Source of the DNA: Tannerella sp.
Lineage (GTDB): Bacteria; Bacteroidota; Bacteroidia; Bacteroidales; Tannerellaceae
NCBI GenBank assembly: GCA_031257565.1
Contig: JAIROL010000070.1
Coordinates: 1-50,474, forward strand
DNA: 50,474 bases
Direction of reading: 5' to 3'
Positions within the stretch are counted from its first letter, which is position 1. Each line of letters opens with the position of its first letter. The position numbers were made by a program, and so were the translations under genes. The notes beneath the pieces are model-generated. The model was not told the origin of the DNA, did no database searches, and was given only the letters and a program-made list of their open reading frames with translations. Below are positions 16,025 through 25,283 of this stretch, in pieces.

Positions 16025-19000
16025 ATGAAAAATACTATTATTATTGACATTAAAAATCTTAAAAAAGATTTTTTACCAAAGATTATGAAAACATCTATCA
16101 TGCTCTTTTTATCCGGTTTTCTATGCTACGCTTTTGCAGGAAAAGGTTATTCCCAAACTGCAGGCGTAACTATAGAACTTCAAAACGTAACGCTTGAGAG
16201 ACTATTCTATGAAATAGAAAGTAATACGGAGTTTATATTTTTATATAAGAAAGAAGTTGATACGCGTAAAACCATATCCATAGAAGCGCGAAATGAAAAC
16301 ATAGAAAATGTTCTTACAAAAGCCTTGAAACCCCTTAATTATTCCTATAGGATTAAAGGTAAGCAAGTAGTAGTCACTAAAATCAAGGATGCGTCTTCAA
16401 ATGCATATCCTACTGTTAACCAGAATCCGACAGAGAAAAACATAAGTGGTAAAGTAGTCGATTCGGAAGGCGAGCCCATGATTGGCGTTTCTGTCAGTAT
16501 ACGTGGAACTTCCAAAGGTATTTCTACAGATTCGGAAGGTAATTTTTTCCTCAATAATATTTCAGAAAACGCCATTCTTGATTTTTCCTACATCGGATAT
16601 ATCACACAGGCGGTTCCCGTTGAGGGAAAACAAAATATAACCATCATATTAAGCGAGGATACACAGAACCTGGAAGAAGTGGTTGTCGTTGGATACGGTA
16701 TCGCCAAAAAAAGCGACCTGACGGGATCGATCTCTCAGGTAAAGACTGAGAGTATGCAGAATTATACGCCTTCGAGCGTAAGCGATCTGTTACGTACAAG
16801 TATTCCGGGAATGAGCGTCGGCTATTCCGTCTCAGCTAAGGGAGGCGGAGATATGATGATCCGGGGCGATAATACATTAACTGCCGGATCGGGTCCTCTC
16901 ATTATTGTCGATGGGATTATTTATAACGGCGACGTATCGGATATCAATCCTAACGATATCGAAAAGTTGGACGTCATGAAAGACGCCAGTTCTGCGGCTG
17001 TTTACGGTTCGCGGGCTACCAATGGAGTAGTAGCTATTACAACAAAAAAAGGGCAAACGTGGAAACCGGTCATCAATTTCAGTGTAACGGCAGGAATGGC
17101 TACAGCAACAAATCGGATGAAACCTTATGATAAAGACGGTTTTATCAGGTGGCGTTCGGATATGGCAAAATCGGTTTATAGCGCAACCGTATCCCAAACG
17201 CCGTGGAGCCCATTTGACGACCCTCGTACAATCGATTCCCAATATCTTGACGAATGGATGGCTTATCATAGCACTACGCAGGATAATCTGGTGGACGCCT
17301 GGTTATCAGGACTCAAATTAACCGGACTGGAAATCGAGAATTACAAAGCCGGGAACAGTATCGACTGGGAAGATCACATTTTTCAGAACGGTCCCCGTCA
17401 AGATTATAACATAAGCCTTTCAGGTAAGAAAGAAGACTTTTCATACTATTGGTCGCTTGGGTATATGGAGAACAAATCCTTGGTTAAAGGAGATGAATTT
17501 TCAACCATACGCTCAAGGGTGAATATCGAAGGAAAACCGGCTAAATTTCTGAAAGTGGGTTTGAACGCACAGTTCTCCTACCGCGATGAAAGTTCCGTAC
17601 CGGTCAATAACGGGCAATACAAAATGCTGACTCCTTACAGTTCTTTTTATGAAAATGACGGAGAGAGTATGAGATTGTATCCCAATGACGACATTCAGGC
17701 GTTTCATCCGTTGTTGCAAAGAAAATACAGAACCCGGGAAATGGAATATTTCACTTTCTTCCCTAAAATCTATTCAATTCTGGAATTGCCTTTTGGCGTC
17801 ACTTATACGTTGAATTATACTACCCGATTTGTTTTTTACCATAATCATATACATGATTCCTCCGAACACCCGCAATGGGGTTTATACGACGGAAGCGCTT
17901 CCCGTGAAAACTCCTTACGCAGGGAATGGCAGGTAGATAATATCATCAACTGGAACCGGACTTTACTGGCGGACCACAAAGTGGATATTACTTTGCTGGC
18001 AAATTTCGAAAAGTTCCGAAATGATACTGAAAAAATGGAAAATCAGAATTTCAGCCCCAATGACGTTCTGGGCTATCATGATATGTCCGTAGGGACATTG
18101 CCGGTAATATCGAGCAACGATGTGGTAAGAACATCGGATGCTTTGATGGCCCGATTGAATTATATTTACAGAAATAAGTATCTGTTGACTGCTTCTATAC
18201 GCCGCGATGGTTCATCGTTGTTCGGATACTCCAACCCACACGCCACATTCCCTGCTACTGCTTTAGCGTGGGTATTATCTGAGGAAGATTTCTTTAAAGC
18301 GCCGTTTATCGATTACCTGAAACTGCGAGTTTCGTGGGGAATCAACGGTAACAGGGATATTGATAATTACGCAGCTCTGTCGAGAATTTTAACAGGAAAG
18401 GCCTTGAATGTCGAGGCTAATGGTAGCCCAATCACAATCCCTACATTGGAAATTAGTACGATGGGAAACAAGAAACTGAAGTGGGAAAGAACCGGGGCTT
18501 ACAATCTCGCTCTTGATTTCAGGATATTGAACGGGATATTAAGCGGAACAATCGAAGCTTATAATATGTCGACCATCGATGTGCTGGTGAACCGTCAACT
18601 CCCCACCATTACAGGATTCAATAGGGTATACGCCAATCTGGGTGAGATAAAGAACAGAGGATTCGAATTTTCGTTGAGCAGCCTGAATATGAAAAGACCG
18701 AATATCGAATGGACCACCAACGTACTTTTTTCGCTGAACCGTAATAAGATTATTTCCATTACGGGTGAAAAATATGACGTGTTTGACAACAATGGCAACC
18801 TGATTGGTCGGAAAGAACCCGATGACAAGACCAATAACTGGTTCATTGGTCAGGCGAAAGACGTGATATGGGACTATAAGATTTTGGGAACGTGGAAAAC
18901 AGGGCAGGAAGAAAAAGCAGCCAAATGGAACCAAGCTCCCGGAGACTTCAGGCTGGAAGATGTGAACAACGACGGACTACTTACGGACGACGACAAGCAG

Positions 19001-19465
19001 TTCCTGGGTTATAGCACACCCCGCTTCTCATGGACGATGACCCATACATTCAATGCATTCCGGGACTTTGAATTTTCGTTTGTTTTATATTCTCTTTGGG
19101 GACATAAAGGCAGTTTCGATCTGGCCAAACATGCCGATCATATTGAAGACCGCTGTAATTCATGGGATATTCCTTACTGGACGCCTGAAAACCAAATAGA
19201 CGATTATGCCCGCTTGAGATCAGCGCCTGCTAAAGGGGTAAGTTATTCCGTATGGTTTAATAAATCTTATATACGGCTCGAAAACGTTGCGCTGGCTTAT
19301 AAAATACCGGCTAAAGTATTGTATAAAACTCCTATCTCGAATCTTAAATTGACTCTCAATGTAAGAAATGCAGCCGTATGGGCGCCGGATTGGAAATTCG
19401 GCGACCCGGAAGACGGGACACGCTCTCAGCGGATATTTACTTTTGGCTTGAATATGACACTTTAA
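16025..19465 (+). CDS. SusC-like TonB-dependent transducer with STN domain
   Basis: 1146 residues. A long basic N-region precedes the signal peptide core (MKTSIMLFLSGFLCYAFA, from residue 21), so translation could also start at 16085; long leaders are usual in this class. STN domain about 48-118, carboxypeptidase-regulatory-like domain about 139-210 (ISGKVVDSEGEPMIGVSV, FSYIGYITQ), TonB box EEVVVVGYG 217-225, plug with PLIIVDGIIY, LDVMKDASSAAVYG and TNGVVAITTKKG, and barrel ending in TFGLNMTL. It imports glycan together with the SusD 13 bp downstream and should signal to the FecR encoded 193 bp upstream. It heads the susC-susD-sulfatase group. Its translation start overlaps the predicted promoter of the antisense RNA. 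Confidence 0.94.
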   Translation: MKNTIIIDIKNLKKDFLPKIMKTSIMLFLSGFLCYAFAGKGYSQTAGVTIELQNVTLERLFYEIESNTEFIFLYKKEVDTRKTISIEARNENIENVLTKALKPLNYSYRIKGKQVVVTKIKDASSNAYPTVNQNPTEKNISGKVVDSEGEPMIGVSVSIRGTSKGISTDSEGNFFLNNISENAILDFSYIGYITQAVPVEGKQNITIILSEDTQNLEEVVVVGYGIAKKSDLTGSISQVKTESMQNYTPSSVSDLLRTSIPGMSVGYSVSAKGGGDMMIRGDNTLTAGSGPLIIVDGIIYNGDVSDINPNDIEKLDVMKDASSAAVYGSRATNGVVAITTKKGQTWKPVINFSVTAGMATATNRMKPYDKDGFIRWRSDMAKSVYSATVSQTPWSPFDDPRTIDSQYLDEWMAYHSTTQDNLVDAWLSGLKLTGLEIENYKAGNSIDWEDHIFQNGPRQDYNISLSGKKEDFSYYWSLGYMENKSLVKGDEFSTIRSRVNIEGKPAKFLKVGLNAQFSYRDESSVPVNNGQYKMLTPYSSFYENDGESMRLYPNDDIQAFHPLLQRKYRTREMEYFTFFPKIYSILELPFGVTYTLNYTTRFVFYHNHIHDSSEHPQWGLYDGSASRENSLRREWQVDNIINWNRTLLADHKVDITLLANFEKFRNDTEKMENQNFSPNDVLGYHDMSVGTLPVISSNDVVRTSDALMARLNYIYRNKYLLTASIRRDGSSLFGYSNPHATFPATALAWVLSEEDFFKAPFIDYLKLRVSWGINGNRDIDNYAALSRILTGKALNVEANGSPITIPTLEISTMGNKKLKWERTGAYNLALDFRILNGILSGTIEAYNMSTIDVLVNRQLPTITGFNRVYANLGEIKNRGFEFSLSSLNMKRPNIEWTTNVLFSLNRNKIISITGEKYDVFDNNGNLIGRKEPDDKTNNWFIGQAKDVIWDYKILGTWKTGQEEKAAKWNQAPGDFRLEDVNNDGLLTDDDKQFLGYSTPRFSWTMTHTFNAFRDFEFSFVLYSLWGHKGSFDLAKHADHIEDRCNSWDIPYWTPENQIDDYARLRSAPAKGVSYSVWFNKSYIRLENVALAYKIPAKVLYKTPISNLKLTLNVRNAAVWAPDWKFGDPEDGTRSQRIFTFGLNMTL

Positions 19466-19478
19466 ATAATATTGAAAA

Positions 19479-21347
19479 ATGAAAATAATCATAAAAAACA
19501 GATTCGCAGGAATAATAGGTCTAACCTCCTGCTTATTGAGTGCGTGTGGATCAGACTTCCTCGACCCCAATCCATTGTCGTTTTATGCTCCGGAAAACGT
19601 ATTAATCAACGAAGCCGGGCTTCAGGCCGTATTAGACAAAGGCCTGACAAGCCTGAGGGTCGAATTCTGCACCGATCAGGCTCCGTTTTTGACAAACATA
19701 AAATACTCTGATATTGCCGTCGACGGTACAACCGACAAGGCAACACCCTGGCAGGATCTGAATAATCAAATGCTTCCGGACGGAACAAATAACGATCTCG
19801 CCTATACAAAAATCGGATGGTATTGGGATAATACATATATAAATATAAAAGACTGTAATACGGTTATTAACCGGATTAACGAAGCAACGTTCACATCGGA
19901 AGAATCGAAGAATAAATTATTAGGCAGCGCCTATTTTCTGAGAGCCTATCGTTATTATATGAAAACGCTTCAGTATGGGGACGTCCCTTTCGTTTTGGAA
20001 GAACCATCCGAGCCTAAAGTGGATTATTATACGACAACCAAAGAATCCATTTGGCCTAAAATGATTAAAGATCTGGAATTTGCCGCAAAGCATGTACCTG
20101 AAGCGAACCAAACGAATGGCGGACAGGTAACAAAAGCAGCCTGTAAACATTTACTCGCCAAATATTATTTATTGGAAGGTCGATTTGACGACGCTATACG
20201 GATAACAACAGAAGTGATAGACGGCGGTATACATAAACTATGTACTGAACGTTTCGGATCGGATAAGAACCTGGCGGAAAAAGATGTGGTTTGGGACATG
20301 TTCCGTATTGAAAATAAAAGTCTGTCGGATAATACGGAAGACCTGTTGTTGACCATTGACAGATATGGTATGGAAGGAAACACTACCGGAGTAATCGCCA
20401 TGCGGAATGCGGTTCCTCATTACGGACTGACAGGCGCTATAAAAACGCCAAATGGCGCTAACGGAGTATCAGACGCAGCCAGAAATGAAATAGGACTCGT
20501 AGAAAAATATGGTAGAGGAATTTCCCGTATTCGTCCTACTTATTATGCACAAAAGGGCGTATGGACAATCAATGGAGAAGAAGACTTTTCCGATTACCGT
20601 CATAGAACAGATAATGAGAACTGGATTACCATGGAAATGCTGGTTTATAATAATCCGGCGCTTAAGAGGAGTGGGAATGATTGGTATGGAAAGAATCTGC
20701 AGCTATATAATGAGCAAGGAGTTATCCTGTGTAACGACACGATCCGGTGCTGGTATAGCTGGCCACACTATAAAGTATGGTATCCTGATCCTGACAGAGT
20801 GCAACCTCAGGGAGGCCCCGGCGATTTTTACATTTTCCGTTTAGCCGAAACCTATTTGCTCAGAGCGGAAGCTTATACATGGAAAAGCGAATGGCAAAAA
20901 GCCGCCGACGATATTAATACGGTGAGGAAAAGAGCCAATGCCCGGTATATGTACACGGCTTCGGATATTCAGGCGCAACAGATCGGGGCAGTATTGGATG
21001 AAAGAGCACGGGAATTGTATTACGAAGAACCCCGCAAAGTCGAGCTGACAAGGATTGCCGTAACATTCGCTAAGACAGGCATTCCCTGTTACAATGGAAA
21101 AACGTACAGTATGGATCGTCTGACAGAAGATAATTTCTGGTATGACAGGGTGGTGGAAGTAAGCGACTTTTATAACAAAGGCGTTCGGACTCCTTATGGT
21201 AACTATTTCACTTGTTCCCCTTTTCATATCTTTTGGCCGATCCCTTCTTATGCGATAAATACTAACACAGGAGGTATCATCAACCAGAATAAAGGTTATC
21301 CGGGAACGGAGAAAAATATTCCCCCGCTGGTTTATGACGGCGAATAA
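19479..21347 (+). CDS. SusD-like nutrient-binding lipoprotein
   Basis: 622 residues with lipobox LLSAC (Cys23) and GSDFLDPNPLSF after it. SusD landmarks: IKDCNTVINRINEA, LLGSAYFLRAYRYYMKTLQYGD, KAACKHLLAKYYLLEGRFDDA, FYIFRLAETYLLRAEAYTW, DDINTVRKRANARYMY, VLDERARELYYEEPRKVELTR and the final INQNKGYPGTEKNIP. This last pattern and the long middle differ from the other three SusD proteins here, which points to another ligand. It is encoded 13 bp after its SusC and 42 bp before the sulfatase, clearly one operon. Confidence 0.93.
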   Translation: MKIIIKNRFAGIIGLTSCLLSACGSDFLDPNPLSFYAPENVLINEAGLQAVLDKGLTSLRVEFCTDQAPFLTNIKYSDIAVDGTTDKATPWQDLNNQMLPDGTNNDLAYTKIGWYWDNTYINIKDCNTVINRINEATFTSEESKNKLLGSAYFLRAYRYYMKTLQYGDVPFVLEEPSEPKVDYYTTTKESIWPKMIKDLEFAAKHVPEANQTNGGQVTKAACKHLLAKYYLLEGRFDDAIRITTEVIDGGIHKLCTERFGSDKNLAEKDVVWDMFRIENKSLSDNTEDLLLTIDRYGMEGNTTGVIAMRNAVPHYGLTGAIKTPNGANGVSDAARNEIGLVEKYGRGISRIRPTYYAQKGVWTINGEEDFSDYRHRTDNENWITMEMLVYNNPALKRSGNDWYGKNLQLYNEQGVILCNDTIRCWYSWPHYKVWYPDPDRVQPQGGPGDFYIFRLAETYLLRAEAYTWKSEWQKAADDINTVRKRANARYMYTASDIQAQQIGAVLDERARELYYEEPRKVELTRIAVTFAKTGIPCYNGKTYSMDRLTEDNFWYDRVVEVSDFYNKGVRTPYGNYFTCSPFHIFWPIPSYAINTNTGGIINQNKGYPGTEKNIPPLVYDGE

Positions 21348-21389
21348 TAATTATTATCTTGAAAGTCTCACATTAAACTTATATTACAC

Positions 21390-23012
21390 ATGAACTATTT
21401 ATCAGGAGTAATATTTTTCTCTGTAAGTTCAGGGGTTCTTGTCGGATGCAAACAACGGCAGGAAAAGCCATCGGCGAAACCGCCAAATATTCTTTTTGTG
21501 ATAAATGATGATCAGAGCTACGTACATACGAGCTTTGTCGGTAGCCGTATGGTATGTACTCCCGGTTTTGACAGAGTGGCAGCCAACGGAGTTTATTTTA
21601 CCAATTGTTATGCCGGATCACCAGGAAGCGCTCCATCCAGGAGCGCCTTGGTGACAGGTCGACATCACTGGCAAAATAAACAGTCCGGACAGCATGCCTC
21701 ATCCTGGATGAAAGAATTTGTTCCGTTTGTCGATATTCTCAAAGCCAATGGTTATCACACCGGATTTACCGGAAAAGGGGTCGATCCTTTCCGTTATGCA
21801 CGGAATGAGGAGGATTCGCTGTGGAGAAAACAAAATGCGGCGGGACGCGCTTACAATAAACATAGATACACAAAAGACGGTCCGTTGGATTCACGTACGG
21901 CCGACGGCATCGGATTAGTGGACTATTATGCTAATTTCCTGGATTTCATGCAACAACGCGAAACCGGACAGCCATTCTATTTCTGGTATGGATCGACCGA
22001 ACCTCATCGCGCCTACGAAAAAGGATCATGGAAACGTAATGGAAAAGAACTTGCCCTTGCGGACGTCCCCGATTTTTTACCCGATACGGAAGAGATAAGA
22101 GGGGATATGCTAGATTATGCCGTCGAAATCGAATGGGCGGATTCCCATCTTTACAAAATGCTGAATCATCTTGATTCTATCGGCGAACTTGACAATACGA
22201 TCGTGATAGTCACAGCCGATAATGGCATGCCTTTTCCACGGGCAAAAGCAAATTGTTTTGAATATGGGGCGCATGTCCCTTTGGCAATCTGTTACCCGAA
22301 AGGATTTACGGGTCATCGCCGGGTCAACGATCCGGTAAGTTTTGTGGATATCGCGCCTACTATTCTGGAAATGGTCGGCGCAAAATCCGACGGAATGCTT
22401 CCTTTTTCAGGGCGAAGTATCGTGAATATTCTCCGATCGGAAAAAGAAGGGCTGGTGGATGAAACCAGAAAATATGTATTTATGGGTCGCGAAAGGCACT
22501 CCTCTTCCCGTTGGAAAAACCTCGGATATCCTCAACGAGCCATACATAGCCGGGAATATCTCTTTATCTGGAATATGAAACCCGAACGCTGGCCGGCCGG
22601 CGCTCCACAGGCAATCAATGAAGAAACCGGAAGAATCTGTCCGATGTACGGTATTGACGAAAAAGGCATTCATCATCCGGAATGGGCATTTACCGACGTC
22701 GACGCCGCACCTTCAAAATCATTCCTGATTGAGAACTATAAAGTCCCTGCCATTCGTCCCTATTTCGACCTGGCATACCAGAAACGTCCCGAATACGAAT
22801 TATACGATGCGGGTAATGATCCATTCTGCTTACATAACTTAGCCGGCGACGCCAATTATAAGGACGTGGAAGAAGAATTAAAAAACGTTCTGCAAAAGGA
22901 ACTGGAACGATCAGGCGATCCTCGTATCGTCGGTCCCGATAAAGAAATATTCGAAACCTATATCCGTTACAGTCCTATCCGGCTATTTCCCGAACCTGAC
23001 CGGAAGAAATGA
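21390..23012 (+). CDS. Sulfatase lipoprotein, serine-type active site (S1 family)
   Basis: 540 residues. Lipobox VLVGC gives Cys20. The sulfatase fold starts with NILFVINDDQ (Asp40-Asp41, metal ligands). The active-site signature is SAPSRSALVTG, with Ser80 in S-x-P-x-R, the residue converted to formylglycine. Later landmarks are GKGVDPFRYAR, GSTEPHRAYEKGSW, VEIEWADSHL, TIVIVTADNGMPFPRAKANCFEYGAHVPLAI (metal site D-N plus K and H) and VDIAPTILEMVGA. Ser-type enzymes need a radical-SAM maturase (anSME), which is not in this window. It should remove sulfate from the sugar imported by the adjacent SusC/SusD, at the cell surface or in the periplasm. The sugar cannot be read from sequence. Confidence 0.93.
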   Translation: MNYLSGVIFFSVSSGVLVGCKQRQEKPSAKPPNILFVINDDQSYVHTSFVGSRMVCTPGFDRVAANGVYFTNCYAGSPGSAPSRSALVTGRHHWQNKQSGQHASSWMKEFVPFVDILKANGYHTGFTGKGVDPFRYARNEEDSLWRKQNAAGRAYNKHRYTKDGPLDSRTADGIGLVDYYANFLDFMQQRETGQPFYFWYGSTEPHRAYEKGSWKRNGKELALADVPDFLPDTEEIRGDMLDYAVEIEWADSHLYKMLNHLDSIGELDNTIVIVTADNGMPFPRAKANCFEYGAHVPLAICYPKGFTGHRRVNDPVSFVDIAPTILEMVGAKSDGMLPFSGRSIVNILRSEKEGLVDETRKYVFMGRERHSSSRWKNLGYPQRAIHSREYLFIWNMKPERWPAGAPQAINEETGRICPMYGIDEKGIHHPEWAFTDVDAAPSKSFLIENYKVPAIRPYFDLAYQKRPEYELYDAGNDPFCLHNLAGDANYKDVEEELKNVLQKELERSGDPRIVGPDKEIFETYIRYSPIRLFPEPDRKK

Positions 23013-23033
23013 TTTATCTGTAAGATCCGGTAT

Positions 23034-23609
23034 TTATTCCTGATATTTATTCAATAACTTTTCTATGGCCTGAGGATAATATTCATATTCAAGCTCATGC
23101 ACTTTCTTCTCAATGTCTCGAACCCTGTCTTCCGGCGAAACCGGACAAGTGGCCTGAAAAATAACGGCCCCCTCATCATATCGCTCGTTCACATAATGAA
23201 TTGTTATGCCGGTCTTCATTTCCTTTGCAGCTATAACAGCTTCATGAACGTAATGACCATACATTCCTTTTCCGCCAAATTTCGGTAATAACGCAGGATG
23301 AATATTTATAATTCTATCCCGGTAAGCGCCAATTATAACCGGCGATATCATAGATAAAAAACCCGCCGATACAATAAAATCAATATTATACTCCGCCAGC
23401 TTATTTAAAACGATCGCTCCCTCTTTAAATTCGGCATTCGAAAATGTAAATGAAGGAATATTCAGACTTTTTGCACGTTCATGAACTCCCGCATCACGCT
23501 TATTGGACAAAATGACCGCCACGCGAATAAAGTCGCTTTTTGCAAAGTATCTGATGATATTCTCCGCATTAGTTCCTGAACCTGAAGCCAATATTGCAAT
23601 GTTTTTCAT
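23034..23609 (-). CDS. purN: Phosphoribosylglycinamide formyltransferase
   Basis: 191 residues, normal for PurN. It transfers formyl from 10-formyl-tetrahydrofolate to GAR in step three of purine synthesis, in the cytoplasm. Phosphate-binding loop ASGSGTNAENI at 8-18; catalytic set INIHPALLPKF with Asn102 and His104, and YDEGAVIFQ with Asp145. A strong ribosome site (GGGAGGAAG) lies just before the ATG, unusual for this phylum, where Shine-Dalgarno sites are often weak. It converges with the sulfatase gene, 21 bp between stops, and is divergent from acpP. Confidence 0.97.
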   Translation of the reverse strand: MKNIAILASGSGTNAENIIRYFAKSDFIRVAVILSNKRDAGVHERAKSLNIPSFTFSNAEFKEGAIVLNKLAEYNIDFIVSAGFLSMISPVIIGAYRDRIINIHPALLPKFGGKGMYGHYVHEAVIAAKEMKTGITIHYVNERYDEGAVIFQATCPVSPEDRVRDIEKKVHELEYEYYPQAIEKLLNKYQE

Positions 23610-23681
23610 CTATGCTTCCTCCCTTATTTATGCACATTATTAAAAAACATGTGCAATATGCTGTATCTTTTGCATGGATTA

Positions 23682-23714
23682 TTTGTTTTATGTGCAAAAA
23701 TATACGTTTCTTTG
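23682..23714 (+). promoter_or_regulatory. Promoter of the acpP-fabF-rnc operon
   Basis: -33 box TTTG (23682-23685), a 21-bp spacer, and a -7 box TTTCTTTG (23707-23714), one base off TAnnTTTG. The spacing is that of Bacteroides vegetative promoters. The expected start near 23721 leaves a leader of about 50 nt. Confidence 0.62.
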
Positions 23715-23769
23715 CACCGCAAATATAAGAAATATCACGAATTTAGTATTCATTTAAATTATTAAAATT

Positions 23770-24006
23770 ATGTCTGATGTAGCATCTCGCGTTAAAGCGA
23801 TTATCGTTGACAAATTAAGCGTTGAAGAATCTGAAGTCACTAACGAGGCAAGCTTCACCAATGATTTGGGAGCAGACTCTCTAGACACAGTCGAGTTAAT
23901 CATGGAATTTGAAAAAGAATTCAATCTTTCTATTCCGGATGATCAGGCTGAAAAAATTTCTACTGTAGGAGACGCTATTGCTTATATCGAAGCTAACGCG
24001 AAGTAA
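23770..24006 (+). CDS. acpP: Acyl carrier protein
   Basis: 78 residues, acidic. The phosphopantetheine attachment site is [12 protein letters not shown] with Ser37. It carries the growing acyl chain in type II fatty acid synthesis. fabF starts 17 bp downstream and rnc follows, the common Bacteroidota order acpP-fabF-rnc. Confidence 0.98.
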   Translation: MSDVASRVKAIIVDKLSVEESEVTNEASFTNDLGADSLDTVELIMEFEKEFNLSIPDDQAEKISTVGDAIAYIEANAK

Positions 24007-24023
24007 TTTAATCCTTATTTAGT

Positions 24024-25277
24024 ATGGAATTAAAACGAGTTGTAGTAACAGGTCTCGGCGCTATTACGCCATTAGGTAATAATGCCGCGGAAACGTGGCG
24101 GGCATTAACTAATGGCGTAAGCGGCGCAGGACCTATTACTCGCTTTGACGCATCAAAGTTCAAAACACAATTTGCTTGTGAAGTTAAAGGTTTTGACCCT
24201 TTGGCCTATTTTTCTGATAAAAAAGAAGTTCGCAAGTGCGATTTATATTCGCAGTATGCCATAGCCTGTGCCGAAGAAGCGGTTTTGGACTCAAAACTGG
24301 ATCCGGAAAAAGAAAACAAAGATCGTATAGGAGTCATTTTTTCTTCCGGCATCGGGGGAATCTACTCTTTTCAGGAAGAAGTGAGGGGATATGATCAGGA
24401 ACGTGGACCGCGTTTCAGTCCGTTCTTTATTCCTAAAATCATTGCAGATATTTCAGCAGGTCTTATCTCGATGAGATATGGATTTCGCGGACCTAATTTC
24501 GCTACAGTTTCGGCATGCGCTTCATCTACGAATGCCATTGGAGACGCATTTAATTACATTCGCCTCGGGAAAGCCAATGCAATTTTAACCGGAGGAGCAG
24601 AATCTCCTATCTCCATCGTGGGAGTTGGAGGATTTAACGCAATGAATGCTCTTTCAACGCGCAATCATTCGCCGGAAACGGCGTCACGTCCGTTCAGCGC
24701 CAGTCGCGACGGCTTCGTTATGGGCGAAGGCGGAGTCTGCCTTATTCTCGAAGAGATGGAACATGCGCTTGCCCGCGGAGCAAAAATTTACGCAGAAGTG
24801 GTTGGCGCCGGAATGTCGGCCGATGCATATCATCTGACAGCTTCACATCCTGACGGTTTGGGCGCCATACTGGTTATGCGTAACGCCTTGGAAGACGCAG
24901 ACATGAAACCGGAGGAGATCGACTATATTAATGTACATGGCACGTCTACGCCTGTTGGGGATATTTCGGAAGCAAAAGCAATCAAGGAAGTGTTCGGCGA
25001 CCATGCATACAATCTGAATATAAGCTCAACCAAATCAATGACCGGACACATGCTCGGAGCAGCAGGCGCATTGGAAACAATGACTTGTATTATGTCCGTA
25101 TACGACAATATCGTACCACCTACAATTAATCATGCAGAAGGGGACAACGATCCGGATATTGATTATAAGCTGAATTTCACTTTTAACAAAGCTCAGAAAA
25201 GAATTGTTAACGCAGCGCTTTCAAACACTTTCGGGTTTGGCGGCCATAATGCAAGCGTTATCGTGAAAAAATTTTAA
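24024..25277 (+). CDS. fabF: 3-oxoacyl-ACP synthase II
   Basis: 417 residues, full length. It condenses malonyl-ACP with acyl-ACP to elongate fatty acids. The Cys-His-His triad is visible: Cys165 in VSACASSTNAI, His305 in NVHGTSTPVGD and His342 in TGHMLGAAGALE; the Gly-rich GFGGHNASVI tail is intact. Encoded between acpP (17 bp upstream) and rnc (6 bp downstream). Confidence 0.98.
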   Translation: MELKRVVVTGLGAITPLGNNAAETWRALTNGVSGAGPITRFDASKFKTQFACEVKGFDPLAYFSDKKEVRKCDLYSQYAIACAEEAVLDSKLDPEKENKDRIGVIFSSGIGGIYSFQEEVRGYDQERGPRFSPFFIPKIIADISAGLISMRYGFRGPNFATVSACASSTNAIGDAFNYIRLGKANAILTGGAESPISIVGVGGFNAMNALSTRNHSPETASRPFSASRDGFVMGEGGVCLILEEMEHALARGAKIYAEVVGAGMSADAYHLTASHPDGLGAILVMRNALEDADMKPEEIDYINVHGTSTPVGDISEAKAIKEVFGDHAYNLNISSTKSMTGHMLGAAGALETMTCIMSVYDNIVPPTINHAEGDNDPDIDYKLNFTFNKAQKRIVNAALSNTFGFGGHNASVIVKKF

Positions 25278-25283
25278 AATCAA

